NCBI GenBank assembly: GCA_036571765.1 | Contig: BROE01000015.1 | Location: 206,224 to 270,223, forward strand | Direction: 5' to 3' | DNA: 64,000 bases | Source of the DNA: Plecoglossus altivelis | Lineage: Eukaryota > Chordata > Actinopteri > Osmeriformes > Plecoglossidae | Shown here: piece after piece, positions 1 to 13,800 of the stretch | Position numbering within the stretch: position 1 is the stretch's first letter | How the letters are laid out: each line of letters opens with the position of its first letter | Position numbers and translations under genes: made by a program | Notes under the pieces: model-generated | What the model saw: the letters and a program-made list of their open reading frames with translations, nothing else | The model's database searches: none | What the model was told of the DNA's origin: nothing

Positions 1-1010
1 TTGATGGAATTTTGATGTCATATCTTTAAGATGCGTCTATGTTTTAGGCATTGTGGGTGGAGAATTGAAAGCTGCTGACAGAATTGTACATGCTTGCTTC
101 TATTGTACCCTGCTGGATACGTCCAGTTACCAATTTAAATGTTCTTACGAAAAGTTAGTTCTGCCTTTCTGTTACCATTTTTAAAAGCCGGAAAACTCCT
201 TGACTGACCAGTCCTTAAAGCAATAGGGAGAGGCTAGCAGTTAGCAAGCTATCTTTGAAAACTCTCCCTCTCTTCAGAGGTGTCTCCAAAGCCACACATC
301 CTCTTTCACACATACATTAACATGTCCACAAACTGCATGAGCTAGACACTTCTTTACATTAACAAAATACATTAAAAACAAAACAAATCATGTAATTACC
401 TATCCAAAAGAAAAAGGGCAATCATGGTGTATGTTGTCAGATCCTTCAATTCCTACATTTGATCCAACATGGAAAAGCAATGCCTATGCTAATGATGTTG
501 ATCAAGACATCTTTTATTTGTTGATGTTGATCTTGAAATGGTCTTTTAGTCTTTGCTCTAGCTTGTGGTTCAGGATGAACACATGGTTGCTGCAGTTCAC
601 TCTCCATCGTTCACTCTGCACAGCAACAAGAAGCCTGTGTAAATGGTGTGATTGTTCATTCAAGTTGCATTGCATAGTTTAGGTATCTATTCATCTGTTG
701 ACAGAACAGAAGGACATCCTATCATTACATTTAGCCCAAATACAATAATTGGTTGATACATTTTGTTCTGTCACTTCAACAGAATAGTAGTATGGCAGTT
801 TCTCTTATTTCAAATTTATATCACTTAAATTGATTATCAGAATGTGAAAAGACATTCAACCAGTATAACAAACCGTTTCACATCTTATTTCTAACTAAGT
901 CAGTTGCTTGTGCCTCTAATTTATAAGGGGTTCTTGAACACCAAGTCAACCACAATAAGTCCCTCTTGTGTTTATGCAAGTGTAAAACCTCCCTTCTCTT
1001 CTTTTGCTAG
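1..1010. other. NUP214 intron, no element recognised
   Basis: AT-rich sequence before the first NUP214 exon in the window. I see no FG-coding exon, repeat end or conserved block in it; short open frames are chance. Confidence 0.6.
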
Positions 1011-1166
1011 GTTCTACCAGTCTGTTTGGAAGCAGTGGGGCCAAGTCCTTTGGCTTCGGCCAGACCTCATCCTTCGGAGAACAGAAACCCAGCGGCACCT
1101 TTAGCACTGGTGGAGGGAGCGTGGCTGCCCAAGGGTTTGGATCCTTCTCCACCCCTGCAAAACCAG
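1011..1166 (+). CDS. nup214: NUP214 exon, FG repeats
   Basis: The exon follows a pyrimidine-rich acceptor ending at 1010 and stops at the gtacag donor. It reads S-L-F-G-S-S-G-A-K and then FG motifs about every 8 to 15 residues, ending F-S-T-P-A-K-P. It enters with two bases of a split Gly codon and leaves one G for the next exon. Low-complexity Gly/Ser/Phe composition is normal for this region of the protein. Confidence 0.88.
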
Positions 1167-4100
1167 GTACAGCATAACCCCTCTAATCTTCAAAACATGT
1201 CACAGTAGTGGAAAGTTCTTCATGTCTATTGGTTCATTGTCAAATTAAGTTGCTCTTCTGGTAAACCCATGACATGCCTGTTCCCCTTGACACACTGGAT
1301 CATCAGCTATCCAAATTAGGGGGACTGACATCAAACGTGTCAACTGTAGAATATCACACAATGAAACAATGCAAATTAACTGAATTACATCAATCAATCG
1401 TTTGTTTTGCTGTTGCGTATGTAAGATAGCATCCACCACAGCAATTATTCGGTAATCACACCACGCATTTTAGTTTGGGTGTTGCTTCTCCTCCTTGAAT
1501 GCTGTGGTGAATTCTTTGCATTAACTGAATTAGAAAATAGTCCGTATCCAAATATGTATCGATATCAATTCAATTTACTTGTCTATCACAAAGCCTTCCC
1601 TAAGATCACCTAATAGTTTGGCTCCATCCTTACTTGACTGGATGAAGTCATCCCTATGGTCTCTAAGAATAAGCAGTCTCCATTGTTTCTCACTGATCAC
1701 AACATTTCCCCTTAACAGCTAAATCCCCTTATTAACCCATTAATCTTACAAGTCTCATCCCATCTCAGCCTGAACGTAATTCATGCAGTCAGTCAGCTGT
1801 TCCACAAGCAACTGCTCAGTCTCTGTTAATCTGTCAGCTCATATAACCCTTGACTCAGCTATGTTATTCAAACCCTGACTACCTCCGACTGTTGGTCACA
1901 GGTTGTCTCTTATCAATAGATACATAAGCCTCAGTATAAAGCAGTATTTAACCAGATCAATGTTACATACAACTTACAATTCAATATAATTTCCAAACTT
2001 TTTATTTACCTTTTAACTATTTCTAATGATGTAGACCATTCTACAACCAATAATGTGTGAATATCAGACAAAATTATTCAATAATGATTTGAAAATGCAT
2101 CTTCCTTTAGTATATTCATGTATGAAAGCAAGTGTAATCCTTCTAATCTAACTATACTAAGTAAAATATAACTTTAAACAACATCTTCGTCTGGAAATGG
2201 CGGTAGCCAATCCTTCTGAAACTAGGACTATATGCCAACTCTTATGACATTTTGCTCAGCTGTATTATTAAAACCCTGGCAACTGAAAAATTGCAGCTGT
2301 TGGTCACAGTTCAACTCTTATCAATAGACACAGAATACTCTCAGCATAAACTACTCTTAAACCACATACATTTGACATACAACATGGAATTTCAAATCAA
2401 CGCATTAATTTTAGAAGTTTATGACTATAACAGACAGGATACCTTTGAATGCCTTGCTTTACCATAATTATATCAGACTTGGTTGATATACCGTTGTGAC
2501 CAAACGTATTGTCAGTGACAAATTGTTTTGCAGAGTTTGCTGGTTCAGTATTTGTGAAAAAATGTTCCCCATATTTCTATGGAATACTGAAAAACAGTAA
2601 TGCACATTTTGTAGGGTTCACAAGCTTTCATTGGTAAAACTTACTGAATATATGCAAACAGTGCCCTCTTATACAACCATCAGAATAATGTTCAGACTAT
2701 CCCTTTGTGCTGATGTTATGACTTAGTAAAATTATGTTGGCAGTCATTTTATGCTAGGGCCCAAGAATTTTGAAATTCGTTTTTTTTTTGTGATTAATTT
2801 CACAACCTCATCAAAACTACTGAAGCAGAAAAGTTTACAAATACAGAATGTATGTCACTGCCTCTTTTCGCCACGACTGTTGGTTCTGAGACAGAGGCAG
2901 GTGGTTCTCTAACTCACACATCACTTCCTCCCCAGCCTCTTGGAGCCAAATATCTGCCTAACAGCTTGTCACCTTATCTCTCCAAAGCAGCTACGCAGAA
3001 ATGCTACAGGCCTACCCTTGGTTGTAGCACAGTGTGGCCTCAAACCAGGGGGCAAGCAGTCACAACACTGCTACAGTGCCTTGCAAAAGTATCAACCCCC
3101 ATTTGATTTAAACATGTGTACCACTTTGAAGATGCAAAATAGTTTTTTATTGTGAAACAACCAAGAAATAAGATAAATAACTGGAAAACATGAGCATACA
3201 TCAACTATTCACTATTCCTCAAGTTGGATGGGCTCCGCTGGTGTACAGTAAGCTTTAAAGTCATTCCACATATTCTCAATTGTATTGAGGTCTGGGCTTT
3301 GACAAGGCCATTCCAAGACATTTAAATGTTTCCCCCTAAACCACTTGAGTGTTGTTTTAGCAGTATAATTAGGGTCATTGTTCTGCTGGAAGGTGAACCT
3401 CTGTCCCAGTCTCAAATCTCTGGAAGACTGAAACAGTTTCCCTAAAGAAATTCCATGTATTTAGTGCCATCCATCATTCCCTCAATTCTGACCAGTATCC
3501 CTGTCCCTGCTGATGAGAAAAACCCCCACAGCATAATGCTGCCACCATCATGCTTCACTGTGGGTATGGTTTTCTCGAGGTGATAAGTGTTGGGTTTGTG
3601 CCAGATATAGCATTTTCTTTGATGGCCAAAAAGCTCACTTTTAGTCTCATCTGAACAGAGTACTACCGTCCATATGTTTGGGGAGTCTCCCACATGCCTT
3701 TTGGCATGTTTTTTCCTTTAAGCAATGGTTTTTTTGTGGCCGCCCTTCCATAAAGCCCAGCTCTGTGGAGTGTACTGCTTAAAGTGGTCCTATGGACAGA
3801 TACTCCAACCTCCGCAGTGGAGCATTGCAGCTCCTTCAGAGTTATCTTGATTGTTCCCTCTCTGATTAATGCCCTCCTTGCCTGGTCCGCAAGTTTTGGT
3901 GGGCAACGCTCTCCTGCAATGTTTGTTGGGGTACCATATTCTTTCTATTTTATTATTTATTTTAAAATGGCTTTAATGGTGCTCCGTGGGATGTTCAAAG
4001 TTTTGGATGCTATTTTCATGACCCAACCCTGATCTGTACTTCTCCACAATTTTGTTCCTGATCTGTGAGCTCAGGGGTCTTCATAGTACTCTTGCTTAGT

Positions 4101-7100
4101 GGTGTTGCAGACTCTGGTGTTGCAGGCCTTTCAGAACAGGTGTGTGTGTATGTATATGTTTATAAACAGTAAGATCATGTGACACTTAGATTGCACACAG
4201 GTGGACGTCATTTAATTAATTATGACTTCTGAAGGTAATTAAGTTGCACCTGATCTTATTTAGAGGCTTAATAGCAAAGGGGGTGAATACATATGCACAA
4301 ATTAATTCCAGGCTGTAAGACAACAAAATATTGAGAAAGAAAAAAACGCCAAGGGTGGGGTCAATACTTTTGCAAGGCACTGTAATTTCCATCCCCTTTC
4401 AATGCCAATGTCCTACACTCAGCCAAGCCAAAACAAAGAAAAAAACATTATCAATATCCAGCCACATCATTCAACCATAGCAACACCAGCCATAGTGAAA
4501 AATATCAAAGTTGTATGGCTACTGTTATCCTTGTGCTATTCTGGTTCTGAAGATATCATCAGCTCCATGGTTTGTCTGTTAGAACAAATGAGAACAGGCA
4601 GGGGTTCCATCCAGTCTTTTGTTTGATCCTTTCAAATCCATTAAATGTGGTTTCTCTGATGACAGAAAACATAAACAAAAGGAGTAAACCAATCTTTCTC
4701 ATCTTTACTTTAATCATCTTTACTTTATGATTCATTAACTACATTAACTAATAGGGACATACTGCTTATTTCATTGCAGTCAAATCAAAGGACACTTGCA
4801 TGTCATAGACACAGATCAAAGAATTGGGGTAAGGCATGGCCAGTCATCTGCGAGCTACTTCAGGTCACATGGCTGCCTTTATTTACTAAGGCCCCGCCTA
4901 CCAGACAGGGAGGTGGACAGTTCAGGTTAGTGTGGGATTTTCCATACTGTCATCAAATCCAAAAAATGTGTAAACTTATCTAAGATTTCTGATCAGCCTT
5001 TGTTGTAGCTGTATCAGTATACTTTAGGTAGCCTCTATCCCTGAACTCCCCTGACTTTTTGAAAGTTTTCCTCTTTCTATAATTGGCCCAGATCCAAGGA
5101 ATGTAATCATATTACATTAGCTCAATCAATTATTCACTGTGGCATGCCGTTAGCTAGGCTGTAATTTCAGTACTCTCCTATCTTTAAACAGCTCTCCCCT
5201 TCAAAGCCCAGTATGTCTGGTTGACAATTGATTCCCATCAACATTGGTTCTGTGTGTGTAATATGTGAGTGCATGAGTTATTGTGTGTGTTCAGTTGACT
5301 AGATGTCCCTGATGTGATACCATTTTAATTAATCTCAAGGCCTATTGGCACCAAGGCTCTACGCCAAGGGATGCACACATGCTTAGAAAAATACTAGCAA
5401 TTACTTTGCATTAACAGATTTAGCCATTTGGTAAACTGCCTGGTCACAATGGTATATCTTCCCTTTACACCTTTTATAATTGAGTTTTATTGTATTTTAC
5501 CTTTACCAACTGACAGTTGCTAACTCCTACTTTATATACAGAAACTAGGGCTTTCCCCGACTAAGATTGTCTTTGGTCAACCAAGACACAAAAAAATCAA
5601 TCTAAATTTGAAAGTTTTTTCTTACCTTCTATAAATATCAGCTTTTTAGTTTAGGCGCGGTTACAGCTCTTGCCTCCCAATGAGGACATCATAGGTTCAA
5701 TTCTTGGGCCAAATCCCACATCACATGATCTCTCTGTGTCTAGTCTGAATGTCCTCCCTGTGTTACCGTGGATTCTCTTCGGGCACTCCGGCTTCCTTCC
5801 ACCGTCCAAAGACATGCATGTGATAGGTTAATTTAAAATTCTAAATTGCCCCTAGTGAACGAATGAATGTGAGAATGTGAATGGTTGTCTGTGTCTCTTT
5901 GTTAGCCCTGCGACTTTTTGGCCCCATTCCAAGGTGTACCCTGTCTATGGCCCGAAGTTACCAGGATAGGCTCCAGTCACCCATGACCCTTAACGGGAAC
6001 AAGCGGAACTGCAATCCCTACCAGGGATCAGCAGTAGAAATTTAATGAACATCAGTTTATCGTCAAACTATTTTGTGATGTTTTACCTCACTTTTTTTGA
6101 AATAGTATAAAAGAAATGCATACATAAGAAGGATGATTGACAACTAGACAAACATAAATGTACAGACATTTTCCCAATCTGACTCGATGCAGCTGCTGGA
6201 CATTGTAGATTCATACGTTATAAAAGTATTATTAATTGGTTATTATAAAAATAATAATTATTAATAATAGTAATAATCTATTAATAACAATAACCTTCGT
6301 AATAAATAACAATTAATGATAATAATAATTATTATTATTATTGTTGTTAACAATAATAATTGGTACCACAGATACATATTTTTGTCTTGTCCTGAAAAGA
6401 CAGTGTTTTGATTTGGATGCAATATTTTTAACTTAGATTATTAAAATTGAAAATTTCAATTTAGGGAATAAATCTTCAATCTTGCTTCATGTCTTTATCA
6501 TGTCTTTATTATTATTATTATTATAGTGATAAAATAAAGGCTTTACATTTTTTTGATTATTAAAATTGAAATTTTCAATTTAGTGAATAAATCTTCAATC
6601 TTGCTTCATGTCTTTATCATGTCTTTATTATTATTATTATTATTATTATTATCATAGTGATAAAATAAAGGCTTTAAATTTTTTGATTATTCCAATTTAG
6701 CACAACTACAGCCGACATCATTGTTGATGTTCGGTCTGTCAGATTGCCATTTTGGGAAATCAAAAACTAGGCTGTTGTTCAAAATACAATGCAGGTGGCT
6801 AGACCTACAGTTGCACAGCATAAGTAGATACAGCCATGGGCTGTTCCTGAAATATTGTTAAACTAACAGCTATGTGCATATGTGCAACATTTTTTTTTGA
6901 CAAAAAGCAGATAAACAAAAGGGAAAAACATAACACCTATTTGTATTTCATATTTTTGTTGCTGTATTGGTCTTAAATAATATAAATATATGAACAACAA
7001 TTTTTGTACAACATTCATGAATTCAGCAATTAATTGTTTCCCACATATAAGAAAGCAATTTGTGGTGACAAGGGGTCGCCCCGTGTCTGACAGGTGAGTT

Positions 7101-7767
7101 ATTCTATGCAAGACTGGGGTGGGGGATGGTTCAGAATATTTTTTATTTAATTCCTTAAACAGAACTTTATTTAATTAAATATGAATAAAGAATTATTCAC
7201 ACCTTCCCAAAAACCACACACCCAACCCAAAATCAACAAATGTATCACTTTATATAAAATGATTACCCTATACTGAATTTAGTTACAGCCTACTGGTACA
7301 ATGTCTGCAACTTTTGTCAGAGCACTTGATTTTGCAAGGCTTGCCAAAAAATATTGCCAATGCCCCATCTTAAGGGAAGTCCTCTGGACATGGTCCATTG
7401 ATGGAGATTCTCAGGTAGACTGCCAGGTGTTTTCCTTGAAGTTGGTTCCTGAGGTCTGTAAATATAAAGATAAACCCAAATACTCATATCAACACAAAAT
7501 GATCATCATCCTCAGCACGTGCCCTTTCAAGTTGCAGAAAATATTTTTTAATACTCATCTGATTTGATACAGCTAACTATCAGTGTAATAGTTGATTCAT
7601 AGCTGCTGCATATAGTGTTTTGACCTTGATAACGAAACTGCATTTTACTGTGAACTTGAGATTAGTTCACTTTCTAAAACTTGTAACTCTTGTTTGCTCA
7701 TGAATGGATCGGGACACCAATGTTAATAGACAGACACCGTTGTATTCATTGTATATGTGTGTATATA

Positions 7768-7816
<49 letters not shown>

Positions 7817-10800
7817 TGGTGGCCAAAATTATTACATCACCCTATGAATCTGAAGAGATTTTCATTTTTTTCGCCTCCAAAACATATTTTCAACTCATAA
7901 TGTTCATGAAACATGCACATGGTTGCTCTGAGCACAAACAAATAACAAATTATATATATATACACATACATATCCTTTTTTTTCTTCTTTTTTGTGTACT
8001 TTTTAATGTGTGATTGTGTAACCTTTTGTGAACTTGTGTATTTCGCCAGCCATCTTCTACTTACCAAATTCATTTCAATTCAATTTATTTTTGTAACTCC
8101 CAAAATCACAAGAACAGTTGCCTCGAAGGGCGACAAAGATTCCATCATTGGTCAATAAACAGAAGAGCAAGTTAAACAATGTCCATATGAATTTTGCAAA
8201 TGGACAACTGTCCGAGAACATCCCCTGTCCTTGGACCCTCCTTCTCGGCAAGGAAAAACTACAAAATCCCTGTGGGGAAAAAGTAGAAACCTTGGGGAGA
8301 ACCACAGTGAAGGAGAGATCCTACTCCCACGGACGGACAGGCTGTAGATGGTCCAGGACTGGCGCGTATCCATCTGCAGATGGACTGTAGAGAAAGAACC
8401 ACTCAGGAGGAAGGAGGGGCTCATCTGGATCACCTAGTGTGAGGAGAGTTCAGCTATTCAGAGAAGTGGATCTGAGGAGAGCAGCTCGTCTGTTGAAGGA
8501 AGCATACCTCCGACAGTTGAGGAGCACCTGGGTCCACAGATCAGGTCGCGGGGCGAGGCATCTGGGATGAAGTCATCGCCAGGGCAGCATCCAGGACAGA
8601 GCTCACCTCGGGGGGAGCGAAACTTGTGAATAGCGATGAACAGACTATAGTGAACTAAGATATTAACTAATGTTGAAGGTGAAAGAGGGAACAACCTTAG
8701 GATACCGCTCAAGCATACTTCCATACTTCCCCCAGCAGAGTTGCTCTTAGGGCAGTATGGCCGAATACTGTATATTTTTATGTCTGTTCCTAAACAGCCT
8801 GTCCATAAGCTATTTCGAAGAGAAATGTTTTAAGCCTGGTCTTAAATATAGAGACTGTGTCGGCCTTTTTAACATGAACAGGGAGCTGATTCCATAACAC
8901 AGGAGCTTTGTAGCTAAACGCTCTACCTCCTACTGTGCTTTTAGAGACTCGAGGGACCACCAATAGTCCAGCGCTTTGAGGTAGTGTGGGGCCATGTCTT
9001 TTATGGATTTATATGTCAGGAGTAGGATTTTAAATTTGAATTTAAACTCAACAGGGAGCCAGTGAAGAGACTCTAACACGGGTGTGATGTGGTCTCTTCT
9101 TTTGGTTCCTGTTAGTAGTCTTGCTGCTGCGTTTTGACCCAACTGAAAGCTCTTTATTGAGCTTTTAGGACACACTGCGAGCAGGGCGTTACAGTACTCT
9201 AATCTAGATGTAACCAATGCATGGATGAGTTTTTCAGCATCACTTTTATATTACGCAGATGAAAATAGGCTGTTTTGCAGGCTTGGTTTATATGTGCTGT
9301 AAAGGATAGTTCTTGGTCCAATAAGACGCCGAGGTTTCTTACAGTAGAACTGGAGGCTACACTGTTCGTGTCCAGTGACACCATCTGGTTGGATAAAGAG
9401 TCTCGCAGATGTTTAGGGCCTAGTACAATGACCTCGGTTTCAGGGTTAAGAAGTAGATAGTTAAGTGATTTTCATATCCTTCACGCAGGCACTAAGCCTG
9501 TCTAACTGATCGGTCTGATCAGGTCTCATTGATAAATACAGCTGTGTGTCATCCGCATAGCGATGGAAGTTAATGCCATGCTTTCTGATAATGTTACCTA
9601 AAGGCAGCATATAGAGTGTAAACAGAATTGGACCAAGTACTGAACCTTGCGGGACACCGTAGATTACTTTAGAACAAGGGTAAGAGCTTTAGTTTACATT
9701 AACAAACTTGTACCTATCCGATAAATAGGATTTAAACCAGCTGAGGGAGGACTGTCCTTCTGACACCTACATCACATTCCAATCTCTGCAGTAAAATTCT
9801 GTGGTCGATGGTGTCAAACGCAGCACTGAGGTCCAACAGAACCAGGATAGAGACCATTCAATTTTCAGCAGCTAATAATAAGTCATTTGTGACTTTAACT
9901 AATGCAGTTTCCGTGCTGTGATAGGCTCTAAACTCAGTCTGAAAATTTTCAAATAAATGGTTGTCCTTAAGGTGGTGACAAAGCTGTTTATCTACAACTC
10001 TTTCAAGGATTTTGGAGACAAAAGGAAGTAAATAAGACAAGCTTCTTTGCTTTTGGAGATGATCTCGTTTTCATGGAGAATTAGATCTCTCACTGACATA
10101 CGGTTGGTCGACAAAAAAAACAAACGCCTTAGTCGACCAAGGACATATAGACTAAACATACCGTCTAATTCACTGAGTGGAGACAGCCCTACAGCAAACA
10201 TCACATTTTTTTCCCTCATTTTATTCTTATCCCCTGCTTCTCAACAACCCCAAATATGTTCCCACCCCATTTACTTTTCTAGGTGGTTTTGGCAGCGCCC
10301 CTGTGTTTGGTAGCCCCCCAGCTTTTGGGGGCTCTCCAGCTTTTGGGGGAGCGGCAGCCTTCAGTTCCACCCCATCCTTCAGTAGTCCTATGGGATCCAC
10401 AGCCGGCAAAGTGTTTGGAGAGGGTACAGCAGCAGCCAACATGGGAGGATTTGGGTAAGAGCACTCTTCACTCCAGTTGTAAACTACATGATAAAGATGT
10501 AGAAATGCTTTGTAGTTGCAATTAATTAAATTGCAAGCTGTTCACAATAATCTTTGTAACACCAAAACCCCAGTCTGGCATACCAGGGAAGTCGTGGCCT
10601 GATGGTAAGGGAGTCGGGCTTGTAACCTGAAGGTTGTGGTTCGATTCTCGCACCGGCAGGAATTGAAGGTGGGGATTGTGAACAAACAGCACTCTCTCTG
10701 CCTTCAATGCCATGGCTGAGGTGCCCTTGAACAAGGCACCAAACTCCCAATTGCTCCCCGGGCGCTGTCCACTGCTCCGGGTGTATGTTCACTGTGTGTG

Positions 10801-13800
10801 CGTGCGGTTGTTCCCTGCTCACTGCTGTGTGCACTTGGATGGGTTAAATGCAGAGCACCAATTTCGAGTATGGGTCACCATACTTGACAATACATCACGA
10901 CTTTCACTTTCAATTGAATTTTGGGGAGAAACTGGGATTAGTTTATCACTTTACCCTCACTGCCCATCAATGAGTATAAAAACCAACACGATGAATAATG
11001 CTGTGTGCCAAAAGGGTTTTTGCTGACCTCCGGTCTTTTCAACTTCTTACAAAAGTATTTGTGCAAGTGCAAATAACTGTAGTGGCATGACATGTTTTCA
11101 CTTCTCTTTAAAATGCTCACACAGTAGTACTCACAGTAGTATGTGCCTGCTGTGAGCCCATACCGTGGCTGTTCCACAGTTCTATCAGGTATTACACAAA
11201 TTTAATATTTAGATTCTTAACTTTAACTTAGATCTTAGATTGGTGAATATTAGCCATCAATCACTGCCTTTGTGAGACACGTGTTGAATATGTTACCTAC
11301 GTATAGCAGGCAACGGGCCACAGAGAACCTGCCTAGGGAGACTGTTGTGATATCTACTTGTGTATTAGTACACCATCGCCATACTTTTAAGTACATTTAT
11401 ACAAAGAAAAAAATCTAATTAATAATTTTTTTGCTTTTTCATAGACCCAAGGCAAATTCACGAGATGACTTCTCAGGGTGTCATTCATTTCCATCTTAGT
11501 GTACAGTAGACTTCTATGGTTGTTAGTGATTCATTAGAACAATTGTTGTCCAGCCCATCAATCTTTCACAAAACGTAGGATAACTCATTTTCTAAAGTGT
11601 GTCTCACACGTGCCACACATTTTGCATTTTAGACATCTGATTTTCTATAAATGCGTAGCTCAACATTAAAAACATTTTGTGTCCCTGATTTTGCTGTTTT
11701 CTCCAGTCAAAGGAATAAACACATAGGAAGATCCTAAACATTCACTTGTCTAGATCCAGTTATTCTGAAAAAAACATGTGTCTTAATATTCTTTATTGTC
11801 AGGACACGGTCCAAATAGTCATGTACGGTTTTTGGCAGAGACCTGAATGAAACGGCCCCTTTGTCACTGATCTCTGGAACACTCGTCTGGGACAGTTGAT
11901 GATGTGCACAAAGGGGACTGTAAAGTTAAAATGACCATCACTCTAATGACACACCTCTGCGGAAGTGGCCTAAGACTCTAAGAATTATAATTAAAAGTTG
12001 TGTTTGTGTAAATATAGTTCACAGTATAGTAAACAGCTTTTGTCGTGTTTGTTATCATTGTTTCCTATTTTATGTATTACACTATGGTAATATTGTTAAT
12101 GTTGTAGTATGTATATTTACGGGGTTTACCAGGTTTGTGCATGCTGTATGCAAACATGGGTTTCCTTGTTTTGTAAAGGCATCACACTTGGCCTATTGCA
12201 GCCTTGTGTAATCGTGCTTGAAGGTCCAATTTAAATGAGTATGCTTTAGATAACCTTGTCTCTCATATGGTTGGTGTCCCTACTTCAGTATTCAAGTTTG
12301 GGTGTATGTAGAATATTTGCCAATCACTTTGAGTCTTGTTTACTTACACGAGCGCTGGTGCGTTTCAATGTGAATACCTTGTTAACAATTGCTCAATGTA
12401 TGTTTATATTTGATCATGCTTCATTATTATTGTGTTGATAAAAGCTAGTTGAAACGGTTAATACAGACGTATCTATCACACTAAGGCAGTGAATACTTTG
12501 AGCTACTTAAGTTGATGCAGCTATTATACTGGATATAGACATACACGTTCAAAGTAGGTTTTTACCTAAGTGCTCCGTGTCACTGATAGTGGACTCTAGG
12601 GCTGCAACAACGAATCGATAAAATCGATAAAATTTGATTATTAAAAGAGTTGGCAACGAATTTCATTACCAATTCGTTGTGTCGCGCGATTATTACGCCT
12701 CACAATAAGACGTGGAGATGTTTGAGTGTAAAAAGCGCGGAGCGGAGGTAGAGGAAAGACCATCGGAGAGACCCGTAACATTGTTCTGAAACACATGGCG
12801 GAGGCAGAGAAATCAGTACGACCCAAGTCATCCAAGGTGTGGGAGCATTTCATACTAAATCATTCAAAAAAGTGTGTTAATTGCAAAATATGCAAAAGCG
12901 ACATTTTTCACAAACGAAAAACAAGACAATAACTAAAAAAACAGCTTTGAATGACAAAAACCAAGACTCGGGGTTCTCAAGTTTTGAAGACAGACAAGAG
13001 TGACATCTCTAACCCCTTTCTTTTTTTTATTGGTTGTTGCGTTAAATAGTACACAGATACAATAGTGCTTTTTTCTGACTGGCTATTGTGTAGCCGCTTT
13101 CTTTTTTTTGATTGGCTGGTAAGTGGCAGACTTGACTCCAGGGGAAATGCACTAGCTTTGCATTGCAATGCAAAGTATCTGAACAAAGGGAGTGAGTGAG
13201 GTGAGTGAGTGAGTGTAGAGAAGAAATTCTACCGTTCAAACAAATCCTGTTAAGTTTTCTGATTTGTATTTTTTTTTTTATAAAAAAGAAAGAAAGATGT
13301 TTTGTCCTGACAGCTCAGGTCCCTTTAAACAAAAATGTACATCTTTTTGTGCACTTCATTAAAAAAACCTATATAATATTTTTTTTTATTTTTTATTTTT
13401 TATTACTTTAACAGCTCAGGGATGTTGAAAGAGCAACATGTTTTTGCACGTTCTGAGGATTTTTTGCACTGTGAATTTGCACTGTCAGTTCTGTTTTTGA
13501 ATAAAAGGTTGGAAATTAATGGTTTCCCCCCATTTTCGATTAATCGATTAATCGTAAAAATAATCGACAGATGAATCGGTTATCAAAATAATCGTTAGTT
13601 GCAGCCCTAGTGGACTCTGAAGGTAATACCGTAGCCTCTGGGGGTCAGTTTACATACTGTGATGGTGGTCAAATCCATATCGCATCCATATAGAAGAGAT
13701 AAATGGCTGATTTGTGAGTATGCAGACTTTAATGTCGGTGCCCTTATCAAGCAGACAATTTTTACCTTTGTCAGAGTTTTATGTAATTAACTGTTTAGCA

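Larger units (their letters stand above)
5546..10191. mobile_element. old hAT element, ends only, filled with later insertions
   Basis: The left end at 5546 reads tagggctttccccgactaag. The inverted right end at 10191 reads, on the minus strand, tagggctgtctcc and then a GTCGAC-rich stretch. Flanks are cagaaac before the left end and cagcaaac after the right end. These are the same 8-bp duplication apart from one lost base, as expected for hAT. Inside are a SINE (5650-6040), AT-rich tandem repeats and an L2 (8074-10046). No hAT transposase was recognised. The pairing of the two ends is an inference. Confidence 0.5.

Noticed and set aside
2852..3155. 84-codon frame just before the first Tc1
   Set aside because: No known motif, no splice context in phase with NUP214, and it runs into the transposon end.
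5694..5703. Functional tRNA genes at the B-box matches (5694, 10640, 62090)
   Set aside because: They are heads of SINEs. The flanks cannot form a full tRNA cloverleaf and the bodies continue with SINE text.
8118..8433. Several 70 to 90-codon frames on both strands
   Set aside because: They fall in the non-coding 3' tail of the L2 element, which recurs at 58086-58385.
10177..10458. 93-codon frame starting at 10177 as the NUP214 exon
   Set aside because: The part before 10283 is the intron and the end of the old hAT. The acceptor at 10281-10282 and phase matching show that only 10283-10454 is exon.
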